Shown: positions 17,478-26,340 of the stretch, in pieces
How the letters are laid out: each line of letters begins with the position of its first letter
How positions within the stretch are numbered: position 1 is the stretch's first letter
Position numbers and translations under genes: made by a program
The notes under the pieces: generated by a model
What the model saw: the letters and a program-made list of their open reading frames with translations, nothing else
Databases searched by the model: none
What the model was told of the DNA's origin: nothing
From: Hyphomicrobiales bacterium
GTDB lineage: Bacteria; Pseudomonadota; Alphaproteobacteria; Rhizobiales; Rhizobiaceae
Direction of reading: 5' to 3'
Length of the DNA stretch: 64,000 nucleotides
NCBI GenBank assembly: GCA_900469445.1
Contig: UBXM01000016.1
Coordinates: 86,466 to 150,465 of the forward strand

Positions 17478-20400
17478 TTACTTCTTCATCTGCTCCTTGA
17501 GGGCAGCGAGCTTTGCGAACGGAGAATCCGGATCGAGCGGCTTTTCCTTGCGCGGCGGCTTGGACTCGAAACGAGCGGGCTGATTGTTCTTCTGCCCACC
17601 GCGCTCCGGACGCGGACCGCCCTCGTTGCGCTCGCCGCGGAACGGACGATCGCCCTGCGGACGCTTGTCGCCTCTCCGGTCATTTTGACGGTCGTTGTTG
17701 CGGTCGCGGCCCTGGCCCTCGCGCTTTTCCTGATCGCCGCCACGGCGGTTATCACGGCGATCGCCATCACGACGGCCCTGCGGAGCGTTTTCGCCGCCGG
17801 CATTACGCTGGCCGCCGCGATCACCACCCCGGTCACCGTTGTTACCGCGACGGTCGCCCTGCGGACGGCCACCACGCTGATTGTTTTCGCGGCCACCGCC
17901 CGGACGCCACAACAGAACCGGCTTCGGCTCTTCGGCTTCTGCGGATGCTTCCGCAGGCTTGTCGCTCTCGGCTTCGACGGTTGCCTCAGCCGCAGCGGGC
18001 TCGGAAACCGTTTCGGCCACGACGTCTGCCGCAACGACCTCAGCAGCTGCTTCCGGCTGGGTTTCTGCAGGTTCTGCACCCGCTTCTTCGGCAGCAGCCG
18101 TTTCCACCGAAGCGTCGGCGGCAGCATCGCTGGCGGATGCAGCAGCGGCCTCTCCTGCAGGTGCCGGTGCCTGGCTGGCGAGATAGGCCTGAGCTTCCTC
18201 GGCCGTCACCTGATCGGCGCGGTAGCCAAGCCCCTTGAGAATTTCTTCCATGTCGTCCGGCGTTGCACCGAGGATCGACAGCATGGCCGTCGTCGTGGTG
18301 AAGCGGCGGCCGTCATAGGCACCTTCCGGGCGCGGCGTCGCACCCGGCTTCCACTGCAAAAGCGGACGGATGAGGTCGGCAAGGCGCTCCAGGATATCGA
18401 CGCGCACCGCACGCTTACCGAGGAAACGGAAACCGGCAAGCTTGTAGAACATCCGCTCGAAGGACGGATCGGCGACAACCGACGTACGCCCCGCGGCAAG
18501 TGCCGGAATGAGGTCGCCGTAGCCAGGCTTGTCGAGGCCGTCATTCTTCAGCGCCCAGAGAAGCGTGATGAGTTCAGCCGGAGCCGGCTTCAACAATGCC
18601 GGCATGAAGACGTGATAGGCGCCGAAACGGATGCCATAACGGCGCATCGAGGCACGGGCATCCTGATCAAGCGACTTCACGTCATCGGCCACGTCGCGGC
18701 GGAACAGAACGCCGAGATTTTCGACGATCTGGAACGCGAGACCCTTTGCCAGGCCCTGCAGGTCTTCGGCGCGCGACAGATCGTCGAGCGGCTTCAGCAC
18801 GGTTGCAATGTGGTGATTGACGAAGCGCTCGATACGCGCTGCGACATGCTCGCGAGCATTGCCGGTCAGCTGCTCATCCGACAAAAGGATGACGCGCGGG
18901 CGCATGACATGATCGCTCGCAGCCAAACGGGCAACGGGATCGCCGAGCCAGCGCACCGAACCGTCGGATCCGACGGCGAGATCGTTGTTGCCGGAGGCGT
19001 AAAGACGGGCGGCACGCGCTTCGAACTCCAGCGCAAGCGCCTTCTGTGCGGCAGCCTGGACAGCCTTGGCATCCGGTCCTTCTGTCCCGGAGACCGGGGT
19101 AAAGCGGAATCCCGCCAACTGTCCGACGTGATGTCCTTCGACAAACACATCGCCATTCACACTGATTTCTGCTTCCAGCATCGCATTCTCTCTTAGGCGC
19201 CTCATGAGCACAGATGTCCTGCGATCAACAAAGCGTTTCGTCAACCTTTCATGTAGCGCGTCCGACAACCTATCCTCGATTTCCCGTGTCTTTTCTTGCC
19301 AGTGTGTCGGATCGGCAAGCCAACCGGGCCGGTTTGACACATAGGTCCAGGTCCGGATCTGCGCGATTCGGGCAGACAGGGTATCGATTTCGCCGTCGGT
19401 GCGGTCGGCTCGGCGAACTTGCTCCGCCATGAAGTCTTCATTCACCGCGCCGCGACGCACAAGATCGAAGAAAAGCGTCGAAATGAGGTCAGCATGCTGC
19501 GCGGGCGCAATTCTTCGATAATCGGGAAGCGCACAGGCGTCCCACAAAGTCTCCACGCGCTCGGCTGTGGTGACGATGTCTCTCACCTCCGCGTAGCGGG
19601 AAAGATAGTCGAGCGCCTGGCTATCGGTAGCCGGCAAAGCACGCGCCAGTCCCTGCACGGTCGGCGCCGCATCGAGGCTGCGCCGCAAATCCTGCAGTGT
19701 GGCGAAACTCAGATTTTTCGAACGCCACTGCAGAACCTTCACATTGTCGAAATGATGGCTCTCGATCCGCTCCACCAGTTCTTCGTCGAATGGAGCGACC
19801 TGCCCCGTAACCCCGAATGTACCGTCACGCAAATGACGACCGGCGCGACCGGCGATCTGCGCCATTTCGGCGGGGTTGAGATTGCGGAACTGGTAACCGT
19901 CGAATTTCCGGTCCTGGGCGAAGGCCACATGATCGACATCGAGATTGAGGCCCATGCCGATCGCGTCGGTGGCGACCAGATATTCGACATCGCCTTCCTG
20001 ATAGAGACCGACCTGGGCATTGCGGGTGCGCGGGCTGAGCGCCCCCAGCACAACGGCCGCACCGCCACGCTGACGCCGGATCAATTCGGCGATCGCATAG
20101 ACCTCGTCTGCCGAAAAGGCGACGATGGCTGTGCGCTGCGGCAGGCGCGTGATCTTCTTCTGGCCCGCATAAAAGAGCTGCGACAACCGCGGCCGCTCGA
20201 CGATCGTAATGCCCGGCAGAAGATTTTCGAGGATGGGCCGCATGGTCGCGGCGCCGAGGAGAAGCGTCTCGTCCTTACCACGCAGATGCAGAATGCGGTC
20301 GGTAAAGATATGTCCGCGCTCAAGATCGCCGGCCAGCTGCACCTCGTCGATCGCAACGAAGGACGCCTTGGTTTCGCGTGGCATCGCTTCCACGGTACAA

Positions 20401-20645
20401 ACCGAATAGCGAGCCATGTGCGGGGTAATCTTTTCCTCACCCGTGATCAGCGCCACGTTGTGATGCCCGACCTTTTCCACCAGCCGCGTATAGACTTCGC
20501 GCGCAAGCAGCCGAAGCGGCAGGCCGATCACGCCTGATCCATGCGCCACCATGCGCTCGATCGCGTAATGGGTCTTGCCGGTATTCGTCGGGCCAAGCAC
20601 GGCGGTTACGCCACGCCCGCTAAAAATCATGGGCTGAGAATTCAA
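17478..20645 (-). CDS. SUV3-like superfamily 2 RNA helicase with acidic and RG-rich tail
   Basis: This 1055-aa helicase opens with Walker A GPTNTGKTHYA near 19, the DEVQ motif II near 99, and motifs V-VI in ATDAIGMGLNLDVDHVAF and QIAGRAGRH near 265. These resemble mitochondrial SUV3 and its alphaproteobacterial relatives, which unwind RNA. A long accessory region (about 320-820) has no motif I recognise. Residues about 820-910 are Ala/Glu-rich and acidic; about 913-1023 are rich in Arg, Gly, Asn and Asp (RGG-like); the end is Lys-rich. Such tails usually bind RNA or partner proteins. It heads an operon with the S4-domain gene. Confidence 0.9.
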   Translation of the reverse strand: MNSQPMIFSGRGVTAVLGPTNTGKTHYAIERMVAHGSGVIGLPLRLLAREVYTRLVEKVGHHNVALITGEEKITPHMARYSVCTVEAMPRETKASFVAIDEVQLAGDLERGHIFTDRILHLRGKDETLLLGAATMRPILENLLPGITIVERPRLSQLFYAGQKKITRLPQRTAIVAFSADEVYAIAELIRRQRGGAAVVLGALSPRTRNAQVGLYQEGDVEYLVATDAIGMGLNLDVDHVAFAQDRKFDGYQFRNLNPAEMAQIAGRAGRHLRDGTFGVTGQVAPFDEELVERIESHHFDNVKVLQWRSKNLSFATLQDLRRSLDAAPTVQGLARALPATDSQALDYLSRYAEVRDIVTTAERVETLWDACALPDYRRIAPAQHADLISTLFFDLVRRGAVNEDFMAEQVRRADRTDGEIDTLSARIAQIRTWTYVSNRPGWLADPTHWQEKTREIEDRLSDALHERLTKRFVDRRTSVLMRRLRENAMLEAEISVNGDVFVEGHHVGQLAGFRFTPVSGTEGPDAKAVQAAAQKALALEFEARAARLYASGNNDLAVGSDGSVRWLGDPVARLAASDHVMRPRVILLSDEQLTGNAREHVAARIERFVNHHIATVLKPLDDLSRAEDLQGLAKGLAFQIVENLGVLFRRDVADDVKSLDQDARASMRRYGIRFGAYHVFMPALLKPAPAELITLLWALKNDGLDKPGYGDLIPALAAGRTSVVADPSFERMFYKLAGFRFLGKRAVRVDILERLADLIRPLLQWKPGATPRPEGAYDGRRFTTTTAMLSILGATPDDMEEILKGLGYRADQVTAEEAQAYLASQAPAPAGEAAAASASDAAADASVETAAAEEAGAEPAETQPEAAAEVVAADVVAETVSEPAAAEATVEAESDKPAEASAEAEEPKPVLLWRPGGGRENNQRGGRPQGDRRGNNGDRGGDRGGQRNAGGENAPQGRRDGDRRDNRRGGDQEKREGQGRDRNNDRQNDRRGDKRPQGDRPFRGERNEGGPRPERGGQKNNQPARFESKPPRKEKPLDPDSPFAKLAALKEQMKK

Positions 20646-21056
20646 AGCGAAGTTCCGCGTCTAATCAACTGCGGGCGCCATCGTTGCCCGAAATTTTGCA
20701 ACACATGGCGACGCAATGTGACAAACGCAAGAAGAAAGACGCCGGAAACGGTCGAAAAACCGAGATTGCCGGCCTTCCGGAACAAAAGCGAACGAATCGG
20801 CGACGAATCGCTGACTCACAAGATTCACTCTCTGTTCTCACAATATATGGACACGTAGATTCATTTCGCACCATATCCTGCGTCCACCTAGTATCTTGGT
20901 GGAATCCGGGCAGGTAGAGCAACAGGACTCGAAACACTAAAAGAGTCAATCACGCGCGCACGGCGCTTGATCTTTGGAACCGGCATTGGCCATGCACCGC
21001 CAAACGCGCGTTAACAGCCGGTAACAAGGAGTGAGAACAACTACTTCCGGGCCAAT
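20646..21056. other. Intergenic region upstream of helicase and DUF3309 gene
   Basis: About 410 bases without a convincing gene. It should hold the helicase promoter (minus strand). Short frames on both strands lack ribosome binding sites and family features. A small RNA is possible but I see no diagnostic structure. Confidence 0.4.
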
Positions 21057-21081
21057 GGAACAAAAGTTTCACGGCCACGTT
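21057..21081 (+). promoter_or_regulatory. EcfG/RpoE2-type promoter of DUF3309 and glycine-zipper genes
   Basis: GGAAC at 21057-21061 and CGTT at 21078-21081 are separated by 16 bases, a full consensus match. Transcription would start near 21088, about 39 bases before the ATG at 21127. This also argues against the earlier in-frame GTG at 21031. Confidence 0.85.
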
Positions 21082-21126
21082 CTCACCGCAAATTCATCCT
21101 GGCTTCAGGAACGCGGAGATAAACCC

Positions 21127-21282
21127 ATGCTTGGAACGATCCTACTCGTCATCCTCATCTTGCTCCTCATCGGTGCTCTGCCGAATTGGGGCCACAGCCG
21201 GAACTGGGGTTATGGTCCTTCCGGCGGCTTGGGTCTGGTCGTTCTAATTATCATCATCCTGCTTCTGATGGGCAGGATCTGA
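21127..21282 (+). CDS. DUF3309 small membrane protein
   Basis: This 51-aa protein has two hydrophobic segments (LGTILLVILILLLIGALP and LGLVVLIIIILLLMGRI) around a hydrophilic Trp/Gly-rich loop PNWGHSRNWGYGPSGG. This is the DUF3309 pattern, common in alphaproteobacteria and of unknown function. The ATG at 21127 follows GGAGA. Its promoter places it in the general stress regulon. The glycine-zipper lipoprotein gene begins 32 bases later and is probably co-transcribed. Confidence 0.88.
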   Translation: MLGTILLVILILLLIGALPNWGHSRNWGYGPSGGLGLVVLIIIILLLMGRI

Positions 21283-21314
21283 CCAATCAACGTGGAAGGG
21301 AAGGAAACCGAGTT

Positions 21315-21569
21315 ATGAAGAAGATCATGCTGATCGCCGCGCTTGTCGGCACTCTCGCATCGTGCACGTCGACCGAAAAGGGCACGGCAATCGGCGCTGG
21401 CTCCGGTGCACTTATCGGTGGCGCTGTTACCAACAGCTGGGGCGGCGCAGCAATCGGCGCTGTCGGCGGCGGTCTGATCGGCGCAGCCATCGGCGAATCC
21501 CAGAAGCGTAACGGCTATTGCGTTTATCGCGACCGCTACGGCCGCACCTACGAGGCTCGTTGCCGCTAA
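21315..21569 (+). CDS. Glycine-zipper lipoprotein
   Basis: This 84-aa protein has a lipoprotein signal ending in LASC (Cys17), then a glycine-zipper region (GTAIGAGSGALIGGA, GGAAIGAVGGGLIGAAIG, about 25-60) and a short polar end with paired Cys residues (NGYCVYRDRYGRTYEARC). Glycine zippers form packed transmembrane helices in outer-membrane lipoproteins such as the 17-kDa antigen and SlyB. It follows the DUF3309 gene by 32 bases and precedes a strong terminator. Confidence 0.85.
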   Translation: MKKIMLIAALVGTLASCTSTEKGTAIGAGSGALIGGAVTNSWGGAAIGAVGGGLIGAAIGESQKRNGYCVYRDRYGRTYEARCR

Positions 21570-21597
21570 GCGGTACGCACTTCGACCGAATTTGCTG

Positions 21598-21636
21598 AGG
21601 CCGGGATCGGAAAGCGATCTCGGCCTTATCTTTTTC
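21598..21636 (+). terminator. Rho-independent terminator after the glycine-zipper gene
   Basis: AGGCCGGGATCG pairs with CGATCTCGGCCT around GAAAG, followed by TATCTTTTT. It ends the EcfG-driven two-gene unit. Confidence 0.85.
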
Positions 21637-21675
21637 TGTTACCTAAGCCGGGCCGAGATGAGCGCTCTAGCCGGT

Positions 21676-22404
21676 TCAACCGGCCATGTACTGACCGCCA
21701 TTGGCGGTAAGCGTCGAGCCGGTAATGAAGCCCGCATCGTCCGAGGCCAGAAACACGACGCAGCGTGCGATCTCTTCCGGCATGCCAAGACGCCCGACCG
21801 GGATATGCGGCAGGATCTTCTCCTCCAGCACATGTTGCGGGATAGCCTTCACCATGTCGGTCTCCGTATAGCCCGGGCAGATCGCATTGACCGTGATATT
21901 GCGGGATGCGCCTTCGAGCGCCAGCGCCTTCGTGAACCCGAGGTCGCCCGCCTTTGCCGCAGCATAGTTTGCCTGGCCCAACTGGCCTTTCTGCCCGTTG
22001 ATCGAGGATATGCTGATGATCCGGCCAAACCCGCGCTCGCGCATTCCGGGCCAGACAGGGTGGGTCATGTTGAACAGGCCCGTAAGATTGGTGCCGATCA
22101 CCTCGTTCCATTGCTGCGGCGTCATGCGATGGAACATGTTATCCCGCGCAATGCCGGCATTGTTGACGAGCACCTCGATCGGACCCAACTGCTTTTCGAC
22201 CGCCTCGACCCCGGCGACACAGGCATCGTAATTCGACACATCCCACTTGAACACCGGGATACCGGTAGCCTCGTGAAACTGGGAAGCCCGCTCGTCATTG
22301 CCATGATAACTCGCAGCAACCCGATATCCCGCAGCCTTCAGGGCGCTCGAAACCGCAGCGCCGATACCGCGCGTACCGCCCGAAACGAGAGCAACTCGTT
22401 CCAT
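21676..22404 (-). CDS. phbB: Acetoacetyl-CoA reductase
   Basis: This 242-aa short-chain dehydrogenase reduces acetoacetyl-CoA to (R)-3-hydroxybutyryl-CoA, the second step of polyhydroxybutyrate synthesis. It has the NADP-binding SGGTRGIGAA near 9-18, NNAGIARD near 88, the catalytic Ser in ISISSINGQKGQ near 138 and YAAAKAG near 153, and a typical PGYTETDMV. The ATG at 22404 aligns with the family N-terminus MxRVALV; another ATG lies one codon upstream. It follows phbA by 34 bases, forming the usual phbA-phbB operon. Confidence 0.95.
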   Translation of the reverse strand: MERVALVSGGTRGIGAAVSSALKAAGYRVAASYHGNDERASQFHEATGIPVFKWDVSNYDACVAGVEAVEKQLGPIEVLVNNAGIARDNMFHRMTPQQWNEVIGTNLTGLFNMTHPVWPGMRERGFGRIISISSINGQKGQLGQANYAAAKAGDLGFTKALALEGASRNITVNAICPGYTETDMVKAIPQHVLEEKILPHIPVGRLGMPEEIARCVVFLASDDAGFITGSTLTANGGQYMAG

Positions 22405-22438
22405 CATTCTTCCCTCACTTTACAAGCCGACTTGAGGC

Positions 22439-23620
22439 TCAAGGACGTTCCAGACACATGGCGACACCCATGCCGCCACCGATGCAGAGCGTCGCCAGTC
22501 CCCTGGACGATCCGCGTCGCTTCATCTCGAACAACAAAGTGTTGAGAATACGGGCGCCGGATGCACCGATCGGATGACCGATGGCGATTGCTCCGCCATT
22601 GACGTTGACGATCGATGGATCAAGGCCGAGATCGCGAACCACAGCGCAACTCTGCGCCGCAAAAGCTTCATTCGCTTCGATCAGGTCGAGATCCGCAACT
22701 TTCCAACCGGCTTTTTCCAGCGCCTTTCGCGATGCGGGAATGGGGCCCGTTCCCATGATCTGCGGATCGACACCGGCCGTCGCCCAGGATGCGATACGCG
22801 CGAGCGGCTCGATGCCCCGGCGATTGGCTTCCTCTTCCGTCATCAGAACCACGGCGGCGGCACCATCATTGAGGCCCGAGGCATTTCCAGCCGTCACCGT
22901 GCCATCCTTGTCGAAAGCGGGACGAAGCTTCGCCATCAGATCGAGCGTTGCACCGGCACGGATATATTCGTCCTGGTCGACGGTAACATCGCCCTTCCGC
23001 CCCTTGATGACGAAAGGCAAGATCTCGTCCCCGAACCGTCCGGCGACCTGCGCAGCCTCCGCCTTGTTTTGCGAAGACACCGCATACTGATCCTGGTCAT
23101 CGCGGGAAAGCTGCCACTGGCGGGCGATGTTTTCCGCTGTGATTCCCATGTGATAGCCGTAGAACGCATCGGTCAGGCCGTCCTTCAGCATCGTATCGAC
23201 CATCTTGAAATCGCCCATCTTCACGCCGCCGCGCAGATGCGCGCAATGCGGAGCCATGGACATGGATTCCTGCCCGCCGGCGACGATGATCTTCGCATCG
23301 CCAAGCGCGATCTGCTGCATGCCGAGGGCAATCGCGCGAAGGCCCGATCCGCAAAGCTGGTTGACGCCCCAGGCAGTCGCTTCCTGAGGCACGCCTGCCT
23401 TCATCGCCGCCTGCCGCGCCGGGTTCTGCCCCTCGCCTGCCGGCAGAACCTGGCCGAGGATCACCTCATCCACCTCGCCCGCCTCGACACCGGCACGAGC
23501 CAGCGCTCCCCTGATGACGACAGCGCCGAGCTCATGCGCCGGCACGTTTCCAAAGGCGCCATTAAAGGAACCGACAGCGGTACGACCCGCAGCGACGATG
23601 ACGATCGAGGGGTTGGGCAT
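22439..23620 (-). CDS. phbA: Acetyl-CoA acetyltransferase (beta-ketothiolase)
   Basis: This 393-aa thiolase condenses two acetyl-CoA to acetoacetyl-CoA, the first step of polyhydroxybutyrate synthesis. Nucleophile Cys is in [11 protein letters not shown] near 89, the active-site His in [12 protein letters not shown] near 349, and the second Cys in [10 protein letters not shown] near 379. The ATG at 23620 follows GGAGGAAA and gives the standard length. phaR is divergent 218 bases upstream, and phbB follows. PhaR probably responds to polymer and may control this promoter. Confidence 0.97.
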   Translation of the reverse strand: MPNPSIVIVAAGRTAVGSFNGAFGNVPAHELGAVVIRGALARAGVEAGEVDEVILGQVLPAGEGQNPARQAAMKAGVPQEATAWGVNQLCGSGLRAIALGMQQIALGDAKIIVAGGQESMSMAPHCAHLRGGVKMGDFKMVDTMLKDGLTDAFYGYHMGITAENIARQWQLSRDDQDQYAVSSQNKAEAAQVAGRFGDEILPFVIKGRKGDVTVDQDEYIRAGATLDLMAKLRPAFDKDGTVTAGNASGLNDGAAAVVLMTEEEANRRGIEPLARIASWATAGVDPQIMGTGPIPASRKALEKAGWKVADLDLIEANEAFAAQSCAVVRDLGLDPSIVNVNGGAIAIGHPIGASGARILNTLLFEMKRRGSSRGLATLCIGGGMGVAMCLERP

Positions 23621-23707
23621 AAATTTCCTCCGGCATTGTTGGCCGGACACTGGCAAAGCTCGGTCGAGGTGTCAAATGGACGCATGGAAATACCGATTTG
23701 GCGTCAT

Positions 23708-23718
23708 TTGCTGCGCAA
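23708..23718. promoter_or_regulatory. Possible PhaR operator between phbA and phaR
   Basis: TTGC-TGC-GCAA is an inverted repeat in the divergent region. PhaR regulators of related bacteria are reported to bind TGC-rich inverted repeats of the CTGC-N3-GCAG type, so this is a candidate only. Confidence 0.35.
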
Positions 23719-23838
23719 CACGATTTTCGTCGCGCCGCACAAAAACATTGTCTCGGCGCATGGTTGGGCTTACATTTCTGATGGGAGAAGGGCGCTTGCC
23801 CGGAAAATCATAAGATCGATGCTGTGGGAGGCAAAGAT

Positions 23839-24420
23839 ATGGCGAAAGCCGAAGGCGAGACGGTTATCAAGAAATACGCCAACCGGCGGCTCTATAACAC
23901 CGGTACCAGCACCTATGTCACCCTGGAGGATCTCGCCAAAATGGTGAAGAAGGGTGAAGATTTTGCGGTGCAGGATGCAAAGACCGGCGAGGACATTACA
24001 CATTCTGTCCTGACGCAGATCATCTTCGAGCAGGAATCCAAGACCGGCAACACGCTGCTGCCAGTCTCATTCCTGCGCCAGCTCATCTCCTTTTACGGCG
24101 ATCAGATGCAGATGGTCGTGCCGACCTTCCTCGAGCAATCGATGCACGCCTTTACCGAGCAGCAGGTTCAGATGCGCGAGCAGATGACACGCGCCTTCGG
24201 TGAAACGCCATTGGCCAAGAACCTGCAGGTTCCGATGCAGATGATGGAAGATCAGGTGCGCCGCAACACGGAAATGTTCCGCCAGGCCATGCAGATGTTC
24301 GCGCCCTATTCTGCGCCGCCTGCGAACCCCGCCCCGAAGAAGGCGGAAGCCCGCGATATCGATGAGCTGAAAGAACAGCTTCGCAATCTTCAGAGCCGGC
24401 TGGACAGCCTCGGCGCCTGA
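23839..24420 (+). CDS. phaR: Polyhydroxyalkanoate synthesis repressor PhaR (AniA)
   Basis: This 193-aa regulator begins with the PHB/PHA accumulation DNA-binding domain (VIKKYANRRLYNTGTSTYVT near 10-29) followed by the PhaR/PHB_acc repeats (FEQESKTGNTLLPVSFLRQLI near 65-85). A Met/Gln-rich helical stretch and a short C-terminal coiled coil (DIDELKEQLRNLQSRLDSL) complete it. PhaR binds both DNA and polymer granules and represses phasin and related genes; in rhizobia the homolog AniA affects carbon flow and exopolysaccharide. The ATG at 23839 follows GGGAGG. It is divergent from phbAB. Confidence 0.94.
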   Translation: MAKAEGETVIKKYANRRLYNTGTSTYVTLEDLAKMVKKGEDFAVQDAKTGEDITHSVLTQIIFEQESKTGNTLLPVSFLRQLISFYGDQMQMVVPTFLEQSMHAFTEQQVQMREQMTRAFGETPLAKNLQVPMQMMEDQVRRNTEMFRQAMQMFAPYSAPPANPAPKKAEARDIDELKEQLRNLQSRLDSLGA

Positions 24421-24448
24421 CGGCGGCAAAACAAAAATTCGCGCAACA

Positions 24449-24475
24449 AAAAAGGCCGGTCAAACCGGCCTTTAA
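24449..24475. terminator. Bidirectional terminator between phaR and rpmF
   Basis: AAAGGCCGGT and ACCGGCCTTT pair around CAA, with A-runs before and T-rich sequence after, so it can end both convergent genes. Confidence 0.85.
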
Positions 24476-24498
24476 AGTTTCTGCTCGAAAGCAAGCGC

Positions 24499-24684
24499 TT
24501 ATGCGCTTTCCTTCGGCGTCAGAACCTGGCGACCGCGGTACATGCCGGTCTTCAGGTCAATGTGGTGCGGACGGCGAAGTTCGCCGGAGTTCTTGTCTTC
24601 GACAAAAGTCGGGGTAGCCAGCGCGTCGGCGGAGCGGCGCATACCGCGCTTGGATCGGCTAACTTTTCTCTTAGGTACTGCCAT
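24499..24684 (-). CDS. rpmF: 50S ribosomal protein L32
   Basis: This 61-aa basic protein is L32: [18 protein letters not shown] at the N-terminus, [16 protein letters not shown] in the middle. The zinc-binding Cys pairs found in some L32 proteins are absent, consistent with a Cys-minus type. It belongs to the large ribosomal subunit near the peptidyl-transferase exit region. It lies 167 bases downstream of the GST gene on the same strand, with room for its own promoter. Confidence 0.97.
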   Translation of the reverse strand: MAVPKRKVSRSKRGMRRSADALATPTFVEDKNSGELRRPHHIDLKTGMYRGRQVLTPKESA

Positions 24685-24851
24685 TTGTGTTACTCCACTT
24701 CGTGCAAAACGTAATATCCGGCCTCTGTGAGGCCGAACCCATCACGTCCCGATCTCGGAAATTGGGCTGGCTTATACATGCACGTCAGAGCTTTGACCAG
24801 TCCCCACCGGCATTTTTTCGCGGCCTGGCCCGATTCGCCGAATCCGGCTCG

Positions 24852-25511
24852 TCAGGCCTCGTCCGCGGCGACGATCCAGGTCTCGGCAAGCGCCGCCGCT
24901 TCCCACGCTTTCCAGGCCGGATGTGCCTTCATAGCGGCCATATAGTCAAGCACGGCCTTGTCCGACACGAGGTCATAGGCCTCGAACCGATTGACGACCG
25001 GCGCAAACATCGCATCCGCCGCCGAAAACTCACCGAACAGGTATGGCCCGCCCGAGCGCACCAAAAGTTCGGTCCAGATCCCGGAAATCCGCGCCACATC
25101 GGCATCCACACCCGCCTGCACATCCTTCGGCAGATCGAGCCGTTGCTTTGGTCGGCGAAGGTTCATCGGGCAGGCATTGCGCAGCGACCTGAACCCCGAC
25201 AGCATTTCCATCGAGACGGAGCGCGCCACGGCGCGGTCGGTGGTCGACTTCGGCCAGATAGCCTTTTCCGGAAAAAGCTCGGCCGCATATTCGATGATTG
25301 CCAGCGACTCCCAGACGCGAAACTCCCCGTGATGCAACGACGGCACCCGGCCTGTCGGCGAAATCTCTCTGAACTTCGGATTTCCGCCTTCATCGTCGAA
25401 CGGGATCAGCACTTCACGGAACGGCACACCAGCGGCCGTCAGCGCAATCCATGGCCGAAACGACCAGGACGAATAGTTCTTGTTGCCGATATAAAGAGTG
25501 AGTTCAGCCAT
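24852..25511 (-). CDS. Glutathione S-transferase family protein
   Basis: This 219-aa protein has an N-terminal thioredoxin-like domain (LTLYIGNKNYSSWSFRPWIAL, then PTGRVPSLHHGEFRVWESLAIIEYA, with the SLAI glutathione contact) and a helical C-terminal domain containing GEFSAADAMFAPVV. The Ser in NYSSWS is the likely catalytic residue. The substrate is unknown. Its start overlaps the end of the upstream DUF1868 gene by eight bases, so the two are translationally coupled. Confidence 0.9.
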   Translation of the reverse strand: MAELTLYIGNKNYSSWSFRPWIALTAAGVPFREVLIPFDDEGGNPKFREISPTGRVPSLHHGEFRVWESLAIIEYAAELFPEKAIWPKSTTDRAVARSVSMEMLSGFRSLRNACPMNLRRPKQRLDLPKDVQAGVDADVARISGIWTELLVRSGGPYLFGEFSAADAMFAPVVNRFEAYDLVSDKAVLDYMAAMKAHPAWKAWEAAALAETWIVAADEA

Positions 25512-26247
25512 TGATTGCCTCCATATCCTCTTCGGGATCGAAGATCAGGATTTCGTGGAAATGGTTCATGTCTTCGAACACGCAGAAAGCCGGCGGGGTG
25601 AGCTCCAATTCCGACACTCGGGCAGCGACCCTGCCCGGCACCTGACCAAGCATGGACTGCCACGCCGGCAGTGCCGCATCGGACAGGCGTTCGATCGGAT
25701 AGGCGAAGGTGATGTGGTAGACGTAAGTGTCGTGATCGGGATGACGGTAACCGAGCAGGTCGGCAAACGCATCACGCCAAGCGCGCATGGCTTTCCGGTC
25801 CTGCTCGCTACGGCCCTCGACGGTCAACCCGGCCGGATCGGCACCGGAAACGATGACGCTGAACGGATCGAGCGGCTGAAATGCTTCGAGCCTTGCAGCC
25901 ATGATCTCGTTCATGTCGTCGATCGGCGTATCGAGCGACAGATCGGCAGGCCAGAAACCGGGCTTGCGCCGGTACTCGATAATGCCTTGGAACAGCGTCA
26001 TATGCAGGCTGGTAATGGGTGTCAGCAGCAGCTTGTCCGCTTCCGGCATATTCAGATAGCCGTCGCGCACATCGATCAGGGCGCTCTCGGTTTCAGAGCC
26101 CTTTGCTACATGGCAGACGACCGTGTTGCCCGGCTCACGGAGAAAACCGCCTCTTTTGCCATAACGCGTGCCGAAATGGTTGGGAGGCGCCGGATTATGG
26201 GACGCGGAATAATGAAGAAGTTCGGGAGAAAACTGGTGCGCGGTCAT
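25504..26247 (-). CDS. DUF1868 / 2H phosphoesterase-like protein
   Basis: This 247-aa protein has two H-x-T motifs, LHMTLFQG near 82 and YHITFAYP near 180, the paired histidine signature of the 2H phosphoesterase superfamily, and the overall DUF1868 pattern. 2H enzymes cleave cyclic phosphodiester bonds or ligate RNA ends; no substrate is known for this subgroup. It is coupled to the GST gene by an eight-base overlap and lies 93 bases downstream of mtgA. Confidence 0.82.
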   Translation of the reverse strand: MTAHQFSPELLHYSASHNPAPPNHFGTRYGKRGGFLREPGNTVVCHVAKGSETESALIDVRDGYLNMPEADKLLLTPITSLHMTLFQGIIEYRRKPGFWPADLSLDTPIDDMNEIMAARLEAFQPLDPFSVIVSGADPAGLTVEGRSEQDRKAMRAWRDAFADLLGYRHPDHDTYVYHITFAYPIERLSDAALPAWQSMLGQVPGRVAARVSELELTPPAFCVFEDMNHFHEILIFDPEEDMEAING

Positions 26248-26340
26248 GGCTGTCGTCCGGATTAACTCGATGCCCGAGCTTCTATGTCATCCGCAAGACT
26301 GACGGATGACGCCGGTCATTTCCAACGACAAGTTCCGATC

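Noticed and set aside
20665..20949. Minus-strand 94-codon frame upstream of the helicase
   Set aside because: No ribosome site, unusual composition and no family resemblance; it lies in the helicase promoter region.
21031..21126. Extended GTG start for the DUF3309 gene
   Set aside because: The EcfG promoter lies inside this stretch and the ATG at 21127 has its own ribosome site.
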